From assembly GCA_032718475.1 (NCBI GenBank), contig JAUCBJ010004542.1, positions 1 through 40,175 on the forward strand: a stretch of 40,175 nucleotides of DNA, given 5' to 3'. The translations under genes and the position numbers were made by a program. The notes under the pieces were generated by a model. It saw only the letters and a list, made by a program, of their open reading frames with translations, was not told the origin of the DNA and ran no database searches. Below, piece by piece: positions 21,017-32,400 of this stretch; the stretch's first letter is position 1, and each line of letters begins with the position of its first letter. Source of the stretch: Nemertoderma westbladi (taxonomy: Eukaryota > Xenacoelomorpha > Nemertodermatida > Nemertodermatidae).

Positions 21017-22033
21017 ATATAATCCATCCTGTAGTCCTGTGGCTCCCGCAGTCGGCCGGTACGGCTCGACCTCCTCACTCCATAATTATCATTATTAGGC
21101 GGAGAATGTGCCGCTCATGTGTAAAAACAACAGGTTTGAATTCCGAACCGATCACCGGGTGTCTTTATTCCACCATTTCGATTCACAAATTCACCAAAGG
21201 GTTAATACATGTATATGTTACGTTTTTACGGTACAAAATCAGAACATAATATCAGATAAATTCAATACAATCTGAAGAAATTCAATATAAAATCTCGAAG
21301 AATAATCAATATAAAAACATATCATATAACAACAAAACTGGTTTTTACCGGTTCCAGTAAGTTCTCGTTGACATTGCATAAAAATTCAGTAAACCGGTAT
21401 TTACTTGGATATCAGTAGCTACTAGCTTTCTTATTCGTCCAGCAATCAGATAAATGGCCAATCACAGCGCCCTTCTTATCACCTACATGGAATGGGCCTG
21501 GCGCATGCGCATAACTAGAGTTCAAACATAAACAGCATCTAAATCAATTTGTAAGGGCCACCGGTTTAGGTATAAAATTGGACAAATTATGGATGTAGAA
21601 ATTCTGTACCAACATTTGTTTAGATCCACCTTATTTACTGCGGTTTCAATACAGATATAAACTTGATTAAATATTTCCTAGTTTGCAATAAAATTCGGAA
21701 TTCAAAATCGTCAATAAATTAGCCATAATATCGTAAAAATAAATAAGTTTTTTCATGTATAGCTACTGCAGTACGTACAGAGTTTAACATATTTACTGTT
21801 TTGATTGACACTATTTAATTTATAACATTATTTATGGCATCATAATGACATTATTTATGTTCCGTTTATAACTTACCGTTTATTTATTAATTAACTTTAT
21901 ATTAGTTTTTGTGATGGACCAATATCATTGATTCATTAATCAAGATACCGTATTTCTGTGGTGCTATTTGGTCAATAATATTACTAATACAACAATAATG
22001 TGTTCAGCATACTTGCAGCATAAGGATTCCCTG
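21017..22033. other. Spacer, nothing recognised
   Basis: AT-rich, no frame with a domain. Confidence 0.5.
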
Positions 22034-22361
22034 AGCGCCAGAGGAAATTATTACAGTTATCCGATCACTGTACGATGGTTCCACCACATTTGTGTCTCCT
22101 GCTGATGGTGGCGAGACAGATCCATTCGAAGTCTTATGGGGAGTCCTTCACGGTGACACACTTGCACCCTTTATACTCGTAATTGTGGTTGACTATGTTA
22201 TACGCATGTCCTTAGATCATCATAATGATGATCGGGTGAATACTGGCACAAGAATTAGAGGAAATCATGACTTAGGGGTACTGTCAGAATCACTAGAGGG
22301 AGCCCAAACGCTCCTCTGTTCATTGGGGCAGAAGCGCTCTATATTAATATGTATCTCATAA
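22034..22361 (+). pseudogene. Non-LTR reverse transcriptase fragment lacking its FADD block
   Basis: The frame reads EEIITVIRSLYDG, then GGETDPFEVLWGVLHGDTLAPF and VDYVIRMSLD, the palm motifs of a non-LTR RT (the GVxQGDTLAPxLF block). It then passes directly to VLSESLEGAQTLL. In relatives the DFADD catalytic block stands just before that last motif; here it is missing, so an internal deletion has removed the active site. A stop lies just upstream of 22034. It probably belongs to the same family as the C-terminal piece at 25929-26417. Confidence 0.75.
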
Positions 22362-23911
22362 CTGAGCCCCGTGCTGCGCGAAGGCCCCACAAATGTGTTG
22401 AAAGTTGTTTTAATGGCTCCTGAAATAGTTACTCTTGTATTTTTAAGCTGCAATATGGCATTTTGAAACCAGCTGATGGCGTTGATAGGTACCCAGTTTA
22501 AAACCAATCAGGAAATACAGTAGTGGTTCTAGTTTTTTTAAGGGCTCCTGTAACTTACTATTCTTTATAAAGTGATAGTTAGAAATCCTAGAGCTGGGTC
22601 ATTGCGGAAAATTATAATATAAAACCACAATAATATTTAAGAAATAATAGGCCGTACCACCTGAATACCTACAGTATATCAATTGGTGCAATAATCAGTA
22701 TAGCAGTAGTTCATAGGAAGTAGTGCGTATAGTTTCAGTAGTGTGGTAGTACAGTCTAGTTGCTTGAATAATAGCCTGTTGGCCGAAATATCGCAACAAC
22801 CTTATTTATTTTATATGTCACTAGTATTGGTCTTTACCCCACCTATATTGACAATATGATTAGAACAGTGACCTGGGCACGGAACTACCTATTAATATTA
22901 TCTGGTATTGGATTATTATCTACTGAAGGAATAATATATTCTATCGGATATTGTGTGAAAGTATTAATATATTGTGTGGTATTATAAATATATACTTTAT
23001 TCGATTAGTGATAGTATTAGTATAGCCTTATTATTTTAAAACATTTCTCGGCGAACTTTAAACTTACTGTAAGGGTTAATAAATTTCCTAGAAATAAATT
23101 TGATACATAACATAAAATTTGAAATTATTATGTATTACTTTGAATAAAAATTTTACAATAAAATACCAAACTAGTTCTAGTTAAACTAGTTCTAGTCAAA
23201 CTAGTTAATTTAATTACTTTAATTATCAACCACTGTATTTCGGTATTAATAAAAATTAATTTTAACCATAATAGTTACATAATAATAATTATAAAATCAA
23301 TTATTTAATACATGGCAGTACTAATAATTAACAATACATATAATAGAATATAAAACAAGAGACAAACTATAATAACAATTATAGTAAGTATTACACACTC
23401 CTAGCATACAAACTAGTTTAATATGTATAATAAATGTTTAAATTTATTATAGAAAATACCAGTAAAGCTAGCAAGCATTATACTTAATACATAGATAAAA
23501 CTTACATAATTAATGTAGGTATTCAAAAAATAAAATAAAAACAGTTGGTTTTTTATATGTTTAAGTCCAACACCTAAATGAACTTATCTTTATATAGGCC
23601 TAATCTATAAAAAGTATTAATTATTTTAATTGTAATATTCTTCATCACAGCAGCCAGTGGCGCATTCTATTGATTGTATCACATTCGGTGTCAGGTGGGT
23701 TGGCTGCTACGTATTCAGGTAGACACATCGGTATTAATGACGTTGGAAGTGTGAATACTGAGGCCAAGTCGTGGGTTTTTGGAACTGGAATATGACGCAG
23801 CGTCATCGTGTATTGTTACCAAGCTAGCAATTTGGCGAAAGCAATTCAGTTTTTGATTGGCTGGCTACTGCCGTGTCAGGGAGTCCGCCGCCGTAGTCTA
23901 ATGTCGAAGTG
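22362..23911. other. AT-rich spacer, no gene seen
   Basis: Very AT-rich (22560-23640). A 15-bp direct repeat AACTAGTTCTAGT lies at about 23169-23207. No domain-bearing frame. Confidence 0.55.
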
Positions 23912-24143
23912 ATAAAATTGGGATCTAGGACACTTCCCCCCGGACAGTTCCCCCCCGGACAGTTCCCCCCCGCCCAAGTAGGACACTTGCCCCCCGGACA
24001 CTTCCCCCCCAGTTAAAGTGTTAAAATTAATCTGAGTGCATCAAAGCAGTAAACAAAAGTTAAAGATGGTTACAGGACAAGTTGTATCTAGACAAGTTTT
24101 TTCAAAATTATAAATGAAACATTTTTTATAGTCAAATTTTGTT

Positions 24144-24254
24144 TGTTTTTCTTTTAATTGGGGGCTACCGCCCCCAAACCTCCGCTTCTTTTCTTGAGGG
24201 CTGGCGCCCCCAGACAACCCGCTTCTTTTCTTGGGGGCTGCCGCCCCCAAACCC
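24144..24254. repeat. Three tandem GGGGGC/GCCCCC hairpins
   Basis: Stems at 24159-24178 (TTGGGGGCtaccGCCCCCAA), 24193-24212 (imperfect) and 24231-24250, separated by linkers that share CCGCTTCTTTTC. Spacing is 34 and 38 bp. The left flank also ends in TTTTTCTTTTAA, as if a fourth linker were cut. Confidence 0.9.
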
Positions 24255-24649
24255 CGACATATCCCTGTGTGCCCGTGGTGAACGACTTTGAGACCGTTTT
24301 GAAATAATCAATTCATGTTTGTATCATAAGATAATAAATTGACTAAGCCTAAAGTAGGAGCTGTATTGAATGTTAACCAAATTAATATATAAATTACTAT
24401 AATATTATATAATTCAGCAAAATCCTATTAAAAATATTGCAAGTAACCAGGAAATTTAATATGTAGTGTGTATAATATCTATATATAGTATGTATAGTAA
24501 TATGTATATCAATATGTAATGCTGAACACAGAATACAGGTCGACGCATGTCGATTTTACCCTGGAGAGGTATAATTTTGATTGCAACAATAATATTCATC
24601 CCATCTTCTACAATTTGAAGAAGACTATTACATAATAATAATAATACCT

Positions 24650-24975
24650 TAAATGAAAGGAAGAACAGGAGTCTTACCTACCCGCCATACACTAAATGGG
24701 TCGTCACGGCGACAAAATTGTCATATATTTTCTTATAGAATATAGGCTTAGCTATTGTGCAGTTTATTAACGGTATCATTTAGTGTATGGCGGGTAGGCT
24801 TAGGGTTAGGGTTGCGACACATACCTGTATGTTTAGCATGTATTTATATTTATTTGTGTTTGTGTGTTTGTTGTTCTTCGATGACCCTAGGGGTCGAGAA
24901 GTATAATTTGGGCTAAATGTCCTGATTCTATATTTTTTATTGGGGGTATAAGACTCCTGTTCTTCCTTTCATTTA
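24650..24975. mobile_element. MITE nested in foldback copy 2
   Basis: Perfect 27-bp terminal inverted repeats at 24650-24676 and 24949-24975 (outer words TAAATGAAAGG and CCTTTCATTTA). A second perfect 22-bp inverted pair, 24677-24698 with 24777-24798, adjoins the left one, so the original arms were 49 bp and about 150 bp was later inserted into the right arm. The inserted piece starts with two TTAGGG units. The word ATAATAATACCT flanks the wider insertion (24637-24648 and about 25032-25043). Confidence 0.85.
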
Positions 24976-25517
24976 ATTTAATATATACATACCAAACCCC
25001 CTGTTAGTCAGTATGTCGTTAACATCAAATATAATAATACCTATAATTAAAACAATTAATTATTATAATTCTATAGTTAATAAGAACAGTACATCATTCG
25101 GGGGATGGAATTTATAGGTCATCTAATATAATTAATTGTTTAAAGATTAGCAAACAATACGATGTAATTGCTTTGATAAAACCCATAAATAAAACTTGGA
25201 TATAAAATGTAAAATCGGGATGCAAAAGATAACTTTCTGAGCTACGAAAGGAAAATTGGATACAACTTGTCTGGATACAAGCGGTCCGTTTACCTTACAA
25301 AATGAAAAATACGAATGTGCGAAGTTAAGAACAGTCGGGGGGGAAGTGTCCGCGGGGGGGAAGTGTCTGGGGGGGGAAGTGTCTGGAGGTGAAGTGTCTG
25401 GGGGGAAGTGTCTGGGGGGGGAGTGTCCTACTTGAGCGGGGGGGAACTGTCCGGGCGGGGGGGGGGGGGGGGGGGGGGCAAGTGTCCGCGGGGGAAGTGT
25501 CCGAACACCATAAAATT

Positions 25518-25928
25518 ATTATTACATAAAATTTACAGTGTCGTGCGGGCGCACAGGCAAACACAAAAGCAAAACATCATGGCGTACCAGGGCGAAATTT
25601 GGGTGGAAACTTGAATTAACAAAAAGATGGTATCCCCCCTGAGTACTTTAAAGTACAACGTACAAGTACAACGTACAGGTACAAGTCAACGGCTCCTCAG
25701 CTCATTGGAACAGGCTGATTCCAGTGTTGGTCTTTTTTAACTCAAAAAGTACCAATATTCTGACAGTTAACTTCGACAGTAGTCCTCAGTATATGCCTCA
25801 TTGTTTGAGCATAAGCTCAACGGATTGAATATGATTGAACATGAACAACTTCTGTTATCTGGGAACATGGATCCTGAAGTCAGGACCTTCGAATACGTAA
25901 GGGAAAGGAATAGGCAGCAATGAATTGA
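25518..25928. other. Spacer, possibly decayed RT sequence at its right end
   Basis: Contains short ACGTACAAGTACA direct repeats at about 25655-25685. From about 25800 it leads into the RT piece but no frame is clear. Confidence 0.4.
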
Positions 25929-26417
25929 CTTTCAAGGGTTTGGAAGTCACACAGAATTCATCGGAAACGTAAGGTCAGATTATTTAGAGCAGCAGTAGTT
26001 CCAGTACTCCTCTATGGGAGTCCATGCTGGGCTCTAACTGCTGAGGACACCAAATCTTTGGATGGCACATTCACAAGGATGCTACGCCGGGTTAATTGTG
26101 TCAAGTACAATGCAAACATCTCCAACCAGACACTATATAACATTGGAGGTGTCTCATTGTTTCCCCCAAGCTGGACACTAGAACTAAGCCGCCTCCGCTT
26201 TGCAGGACATTGCTTTCGACATGAAGACCAGATAGTGCATAATCTTATATTTTGGCAGCCTCGTGGAGTGAATAAGCATGGTGGACAGCCCATGACTTTC
26301 TTGAGACGCATCTTAAAGGACACTGGCCTTAAAGATGCGGATGATCTAGCAAATGTCATGGGTGATAGGGAGTTGTGGCGGTGCAATTTTGTTGACAAGC
26401 CGGAACAGCATTCTTAA
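25929..26417 (+). pseudogene. C-terminal part of a non-LTR reverse transcriptase
   Basis: Open from just after a TGA at 25926. It reads LSRVWKSHRIHRKRKVRLF, AAVVPVLLYGSPCWAL, LDGTFTRMLRRV, NIGGVSLFPPS, LSRLRFAGHCFRHED and FWQPRG, and ends at 26417. This is the order seen downstream of the polymerase core in many animal non-LTR elements (YGSxxW, then RLRFAGH). The polymerase core is absent. The segment coding for YNIGGVSLFPPSW (about 26133-26172) is the parent sequence of the 37-bp array to the right. Confidence 0.8.
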
Positions 26418-26724
26418 AAATGCAGCATTGTATAACATTGGCGATTCAATGGCAAATGCCATTGAATATTTAATGCCGATTTTTAAATTTTAATGGCAAA
26501 ACTGAGCTACACAAACATTGAATATATACAATTGCTTTGATCGGTTGTGGCACATAGACGCAGTGTTCAATCAACTAACCTTGTAGTAAAGGACATATCT
26601 TCCGTGCTGCAATCCCGCCTCGTTGCATATATTGACCCACCAAAACTTCCAAGAAAAACAAAGGATCCCCACCAAAAATTAGGAAAATGAAACATGGAAT
26701 GAGAAACGCGCCTGAAAATATAAA
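26418..26724. other. Short AT-rich spacer before the minisatellite
   Basis: Starts with AATGCAGCATTG and ATTGGCGATTCAATGGCA, a small inverted ATTGAAT/ATTCAAT area. No coding signal. Confidence 0.5.
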
Positions 26725-28452
26725 CTATTAACATTGGAGGTGTCTCATTGGTTCTCCCGAGCTATTAATATTGGAGGTGTCTCATTGGTTCTCCCGAGCT
26801 ATTAACATTGGAGGTGTCTCATTGGTTCTCCCGAGCTATTAACATTGGAGGTGTCTCATTGGTTCTCCCAAGCTATTAACATTGGAGGTGTCTCATTGGT
26901 TCTCCCGAGCTATTAACATTGGAGGTGTCTCATTGGTTCTCCCAAGCTATTAACATTGGAGGTGTCTCATTGGTTCTCCCAAGCTATTAACATTGGAGGT
27001 GTCTCATTGGTTCTCCCGAGCTATTAACATTGGAGGTGTCTCATTGGTTCTCCCAAGCTATTAACATTGGAGGTGTCTCATTGGTTCTCCCAAGCTATTA
27101 ACATTGGAGGTGTCTCATTGGTTCTCCCAAGCTATTAACATTGGAGGTGTCTCATTGGTTCTCCCAAGCTATTAACATTGGAGGTGTCTTATTGGTTCTC
27201 CCAAGCTATTAACATTGGAGGTGTCTCATTGGTTCTCCCAAGCTATTAACATTGGAGGTGTCTCATTGGTTCTCCCAAGCTATTAACATTGGAGGTGTCT
27301 CATTGGTTCTCCCAAGCTATTAACATTGGAGGTGTCTCATTGGTTCTCCCGAGCTATTAACATTGGAGGTGTCTCATTGGTTCTCCCGAGCTATTAACAT
27401 TGGAGGTGTCTCATTGGTTCTCCCAAGCTATTAACATTGGAGGTGTCTCAATGGTTCTCCCAAGCTATTAACATTGGAGATGTCTCATTGGTTCTCCCAA
27501 GCTATTAACATTGGAGGTGTCTCATTGGTTCTCCCGAGCTATTAACATTGGAGGTGTCTCATTGGTTCTCCCAAGCTATTAACATTGGAGGTGTCTCATT
27601 GGTTCTCCCGAGCTATTAACATTGGAGGTGTCTCATTGGTTCTCCCGAGCTATTAACATTGGAGGTGTCTTATTGGTTCTCCCAAGCTATTAACATTGGA
27701 GGTGTCTCATTGGTTCTCCCGAGCTATTAACATTAGAGGTGTCTCATTGGTTCTCCCGAGCTATTAACATTGGAGGTGTCTCATTGGTTCTCCCAAGCTA
27801 TTAACATTGGAGGTGTCTCATTGGTTCTCCCAAACTATTAACATTGGAGGTGTCTCATTGGTTCTCCCGAGCTATTAACATTGGAGGTGTCTCATTGGTT
27901 CTCCCAAGCTATTAACATTGGAGGTGTCTCATTGGTTCTCCCGAGCTATTAACATTGGAGGTGTCTCATTGGTTCTCCCGAGCTATTAACATTGGAGGTG
28001 TCTCATTGGTTCTCCCGAGCTATTAACATTGGAGGTGTCTCATTGGTTCTCCCGAGCTATTAACATTGGAGGTGTCTCATTGGTTCTCCCGAGCTATTAA
28101 CATTGGAGGTGTCTCATTGGTTCTCCCGAGCTATTAACATTGGAGGTGTCTCATTGGTTCTCCCGAGCTATTAACATTGGAGGTGTCTCATTGGTTCTCC
28201 CGAGCTATTAACATTGGAGGTGTCTCATTGGTTCTCCCGAGCTATTAACATTGGAGGTGTCTCATTGGTTCTCCCAAGCTATTAACATTGGAGGTGTCTC
28301 ATTGGTTCTCCCAAGCTATTAACATTGGATGTGTCTTATTGGTTCTCCCAAGCTATTAACATTGGAGGTGTATCATTGGTTCTCCCGAGCTATTAACATT
28401 GGAGGTGTCTCATTGGTTCTCCCGAGCTATTAACATTGGAGGTGTCTCATTG
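26725..28452 (+). repeat. 37-bp minisatellite, 46 full units
   Basis: Unit: CTATTAACATTGGAGGTGTC followed by TCATTGGTTCTCCCRAG. The first unit starts at 26725 and the last full one at 28390. A partial 47th starts at 28427. The distance 26725-28427 is exactly 46 x 37, so there are no net indels in 1.7 kb. Units differ mainly at one base (CCCGAG or CCCAAG); a few carry TCTTATT, TCAATGG, GGAGATG, ATTAGAG or GGATGTG. The unit is 37 of about 38 bases of an RT coding segment (26133-26170), and the array runs straight into the rest of that RT at 28453. Because 37 is not a multiple of three, no frame stays coding. Confidence 0.95.
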
Positions 28453-28575
28453 ACACCTCCAAACCCGAGCTTGACACTTGAACAAAGCCGCATCCGCTTT
28501 GCAGGATATCACTTTCACCATGAGGACAAACCTAAGCACAATCTTGTGATTTGGCTGCCCCATGGGACCAGCTAC
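28453..28575 (+). pseudogene. RT remnant at the right edge of the minisatellite
   Basis: Continues the last repeat as NIGGVSLTPPNPSLTLEQSR, then IRFAGYHFHHEDK and NLVIWLPHG. It lines up with SLFPPSWTLELSRLRFAGHCFRHED and NLIFWQPRG of the RT at 25929-26417. It is a second, diverged copy of the same family, cut at about 28575. Confidence 0.8.
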
Positions 28576-29186
28576 AGACAGATCAATATTTTGACATATA
28601 TTTTAGTTTAATGTTTGATTCAATTAAAGGCACAAATTAAAAAGGCTACAAATAATAGGGGTGAATAATTAAATTAGTCACCCATTAGGCCTAAAAGGTA
28701 GCCAAATATAAGTTGCAATCTATATAAATTTGTAAATTCAGTAGTGTGCGTGTGTTGTGTATTGCTTCCGTAGATTTCATGTTGAAATAGCGTTCATTAA
28801 TTTAATTTCTATTTAATTATTCATGCATAATAATACCCACTTTAAATAAAAAAAAAGTTGAGCAACTTTTACGGCAACTTTTTTACGTGTTTACACGGAG
28901 CAACTTGATCGGCAACCTGGGTTGCTCTACAAGTTGCCGAGAAAGTTGCTCTAAAAGTTGCCATGCGTAAACAGGGCTTTAAGCAAAAGAAGGGTCCCGA
29001 ATGAGTTTTTTAACCTTTATTTTTTTGTGATTTTGAGTGCTTTTTTATATTATTAGTGAATGTTCTAGAACCATAGTAGATTTTTTATGGTATAATGCTA
29101 GTATTTTTTACTAGCTAGTAATTTTTGGAAATTATTTTGGTCATTAATATGTTCTTCAACAGTTTAACCTGAAATATCATGGACTT
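28576..29186. other. Spacer with a palindrome-rich patch
   Basis: 28857-28978 holds repeated GAGCAACTT, GGCAACTT, AAGTTGCTCT and AAGTTGCC words in both directions around GTGTTTACACGG, probably the end of a decayed DNA transposon. The rest is AT-rich. 29090-29186 is the left flank of the Copia insertion. Confidence 0.45.
29182..29186. other. Target-site duplication GACTT (left)
   Basis: Identical to 34467-34471; five bases as expected for Copia. Confidence 0.9.
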
Positions 29187-29336
29187 TGTTATTTCAGTAA
29201 TTCGTATAATATTCTGATAATAACATGACTACAGGTATAGTAAATCACATGCAGAGAGAACAACATAAAGATACCGGTAGGTATATAACACAGTAGTGAT
29301 AGATCCCAGTGCAAACGGTAGTTGCATATAATAACA
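29187..29336 (-). repeat. 3' LTR of the Copia element
   Basis: 150 bp, starts TGTTATTTC and ends AATAACA. Differs from 34317-34466 at one position. Confidence 0.95.
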
Positions 29337-29371
29337 ATATTTTTTTTTTTTTTTTATTTTTTTTTTTTAAC
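29337..29371 (-). promoter_or_regulatory. A-rich polypurine tract
   Basis: On the minus strand, two long A runs separated by one T lie directly before the 3' LTR, the expected site of plus-strand priming. Confidence 0.6.
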
Positions 29372-29457
29372 TCCTATATTTGATTACTTTCAATTTGATA
29401 GGGATCTGATTTATCCGATGCAGTTTATTCCGATACATTTCTTAAAGGTAGTGCTAT

Positions 29458-32400
29458 TTAATGCTTCCACAAATCAGTTGAAAGTTCAATAAAGACACGT
29501 GGGTCACTCAAGATCCGAGAAAGAATAGCAGATGCGGAACTCTTGGCTTTCGTTAGGGTATCTGCCAGCTGTAGTTTAGTAGGAACCCATTTAAGTAGTT
29601 GAATATCTCCAATACGTTCTTTAATCAATTGCAAGTCGCTTCTCTTGAGGAATTTTTCCACTGACAAGGTCGTAAACCAACCCTTGATGGTCACAATAGT
29701 AGTAGACGTTTTTAACTTCAAGTTTTGTGATATTCTCAATGAGTATCTTGATATATTGCCCAATATCAACACCCTCGACTAATGCATATGTTTCAGATGA
29801 CAGTGTACTCTTCGTCACTCTCCTGGAGCAACGGCTAGACCAATAAACTAAGAATTGTCCCCAAAATACATAAACTGCCAATCATGAAGGATTTCCGAAT
29901 GCTGCATCAGTAAATACATGAAGATCAGGAAATTCATGCTCAACGCCAACGGATTCTGATGACACGGGTAGAAATTTCAATGTAAAGGATTCCATTCGAC
30001 TTCGTCTCACTTGTTTATTCAAGAGTCGAATATCGCTTGTTGTTGGCTTCGAGACTTGTGAGAGCGAGCCGATTTGAAATGCCAAGTCATGGCGACTATT
30101 TGAGACAATCCACATAAATTTTCCTAATAATGCACGAAACATATATTCAAAGTCGTCATCTGTTGCCAAATCGATTTCGTTGAGAGTTCGAATGTACTGG
30201 GTTTGAGACAATTCAAAACCACCATAGTCTAACTTTCGAATATGTACTCCAAGAAATTTAGTCCAACTGCTGCCAATCTGAACAATTTTACCAACTTTTA
30301 GCAATGTCTGCAGACCATCACAAACTTTAATCACTGATGATGGTAATCCAGCAACTACAATATCATCCATATGTGTGGTAATAATACCACACAAATTTCC
30401 TTCCTCGTTATATGTCATGTACATGGCTGGATCAAAGAAACTTTGAATGTTTCCCAGTTGACGTAGATTGTCTTGAAGTTTCAAGAACCATTCTCGTGAA
30501 GCATCGGAAAGGCCATAAACAGCCTTCTTTAATTTCCAGAATCGAGGAGCATCAACGTTCTGAAACTCAACAGGTGGTTTAACACGGCTACAGATCTATC
30601 TCTTGACAAATTACCACTTTGTAAGAAGGCAGTTTTTATATCAACAGCCCATATATTCCAGTCAAATATGGTTGCCAAGGATAACAATATTCTCACTGAG
30701 AGACGGTCACAAGTTGGTGAGAATGATAAAGGGGTTTCTTTGTCTTCAAAGCCCCTGACTACTAGGCGGGCTTTAATAATTTTTTCATGCCCAATTTCTT
30801 TTTCAGTAATCACCCATCTAGTACTCATCAAGTTTGCATTTTGCGGTAACTCTTCTATTTCTTCAAACACATCATTCTCTCGCCAATTTTTAATCTCAGT
30901 TTCTTTAGCCGTTTGAATATCACCGAGTCCATTCAAAGATGCTGTGTAACCAAAATACTCTGGTAGTTTATGTTCCCGCCTAGGATAACGGTATGTTTTA
31001 GGTTCTTCCTCGCGATCACCGTCAGTAAATTCTTGATTCGTAGTGCTTGTATTATTATCTTCACTACTGCCATCACATTCCTTAGTCACATCGTTTGAAG
31101 TTGTCTTTGGCGACAGATCTCCAGTTTGATCAAGGCTAGATCCGTTATTAGCGGGATCAGAAATACTTGAGCCATTGTTTGAGTAAGATTCGACATCATG
31201 GGTAACAGGATTGGAGTCATTATTATTGCAAAAAGTAGAAATATTTTCCTGAACTGCAACATTATCATCATCGCATAGTTTGACACGTGATCTGTGTATT
31301 CGGAGGTATCTCGACCCATGGGATATAAGTACTTCAGGTCCATCTAGCGCTACAACTTTAGCTGGTCCATGCCAACTTTTAGAAATCATAACATAATAAT
31401 AGACTAATGAACCAATTGAAATATTTTTACTGGATGGTCGAACATTCTTCAGAAGAGAACGGCGAATGCGATCAGAAGTATCAGCTTTTGTAAATTCTTC
31501 ACGGACCTGATTCAATAATTTAATGTGGTTGGTTACAGGCTGACTAATAGACATTACATTATCTATTGCACTGATGTTATCTGTCAAAAATCCACTGATG
31601 TTTGGTCCTCTACCCCACATGATTTGATGAGGTGAAAAGCCTAAATGATTGGGCCATGCACTCTTAATAAATGCAGCCATTCTCAATATCTTATTATCAT
31701 TATAGTCGGGATGGTCAGATTTTATTCGACTGTAGATTTCCTTAATAAGTCCATTATGTCGTTCTGTGATACCATTACTGAATGGTGCATATGGTGCAGT
31801 AACATTGTGGGATACATTCAATTTGTTACACAACTCTGTAAAACTGATAGCTGAGAACTCACCACCATTATCAGTTAGTACAGCTTTATTAGGTGGTCCT
31901 AATAGATCACACCAACTGTCTAACAAAGCCCATTGTACACTCATTGATGTTTTATCTGGTAAAGTAGAAATTATACTAAAACGAGAAAATAGATCAATGA
32001 TTTGAAGTACAGGAATGTTACCATTTGTGAAAAAGATATCCAACCCAATAATGTCATTACATGTTGAGGAAAGAGGCAGTGAAACGATTGGTTTGGATGG
32101 CTGTCTCTTGGACAACTGACAATCTGGGCAGTTGTCTGAGACTTTATTGATGATTTCATGCACATCTTCACTTACAACTATGCCGGAGTCCTTGATTAAT
32201 TTGATAAGGGTCTGTTTTGACGGGTGTGCAAATTGTTTATGAATTTTTATGATGTCATCCCTAGACATGCCTGTTTTTGAGATCAGAACAGATTCTTTTT
32301 GAACTAAGGTTGGTTTGGACTCGTTTTTTGTTATAAGTGTAGGATATGCTTCGTCATTCATTAGCTCCTTTTCTGCTGTCTCCTGGCCAATAGGAACCAG

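Larger units (their letters stand above)
23920..25509. mobile_element. Foldback element with tandem-repeat ends, copy 2
   Basis: Bounded by ATAAAATT on both sides (23912-23919 and 25510-25517). The left array runs 23926-24011 and the right array 25335-25509, with the same GGACACTTCCCCCCC motif and the same CAAGTAGGACACTT landmark as copy 1. Core blocks 24385-24648 and 25037-25330 match copy 1. Compared with it, this copy has two extra pieces: 24025-24380, holding three GGGGGC hairpins, and a nested insertion at 24650-25031. A run of 23 G (25457-25479) lies in the right array. No transposase is encoded. Confidence 0.85.

Noticed and set aside
24797-24815. Telomere repeat
   Set aside because: Only two TTAGGG units inside a nested insertion; too short for a telomere or interstitial array.
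25325-25614. ORFs coding TLPPRTLPP or Gly runs
   Set aside because: They translate the C-rich terminal array of the foldback element in other frames.
26725-28452. CRISPR-like array
   Set aside because: The repeats are contiguous with no spacers, and the DNA is eukaryotic; it is a minisatellite from RT sequence.
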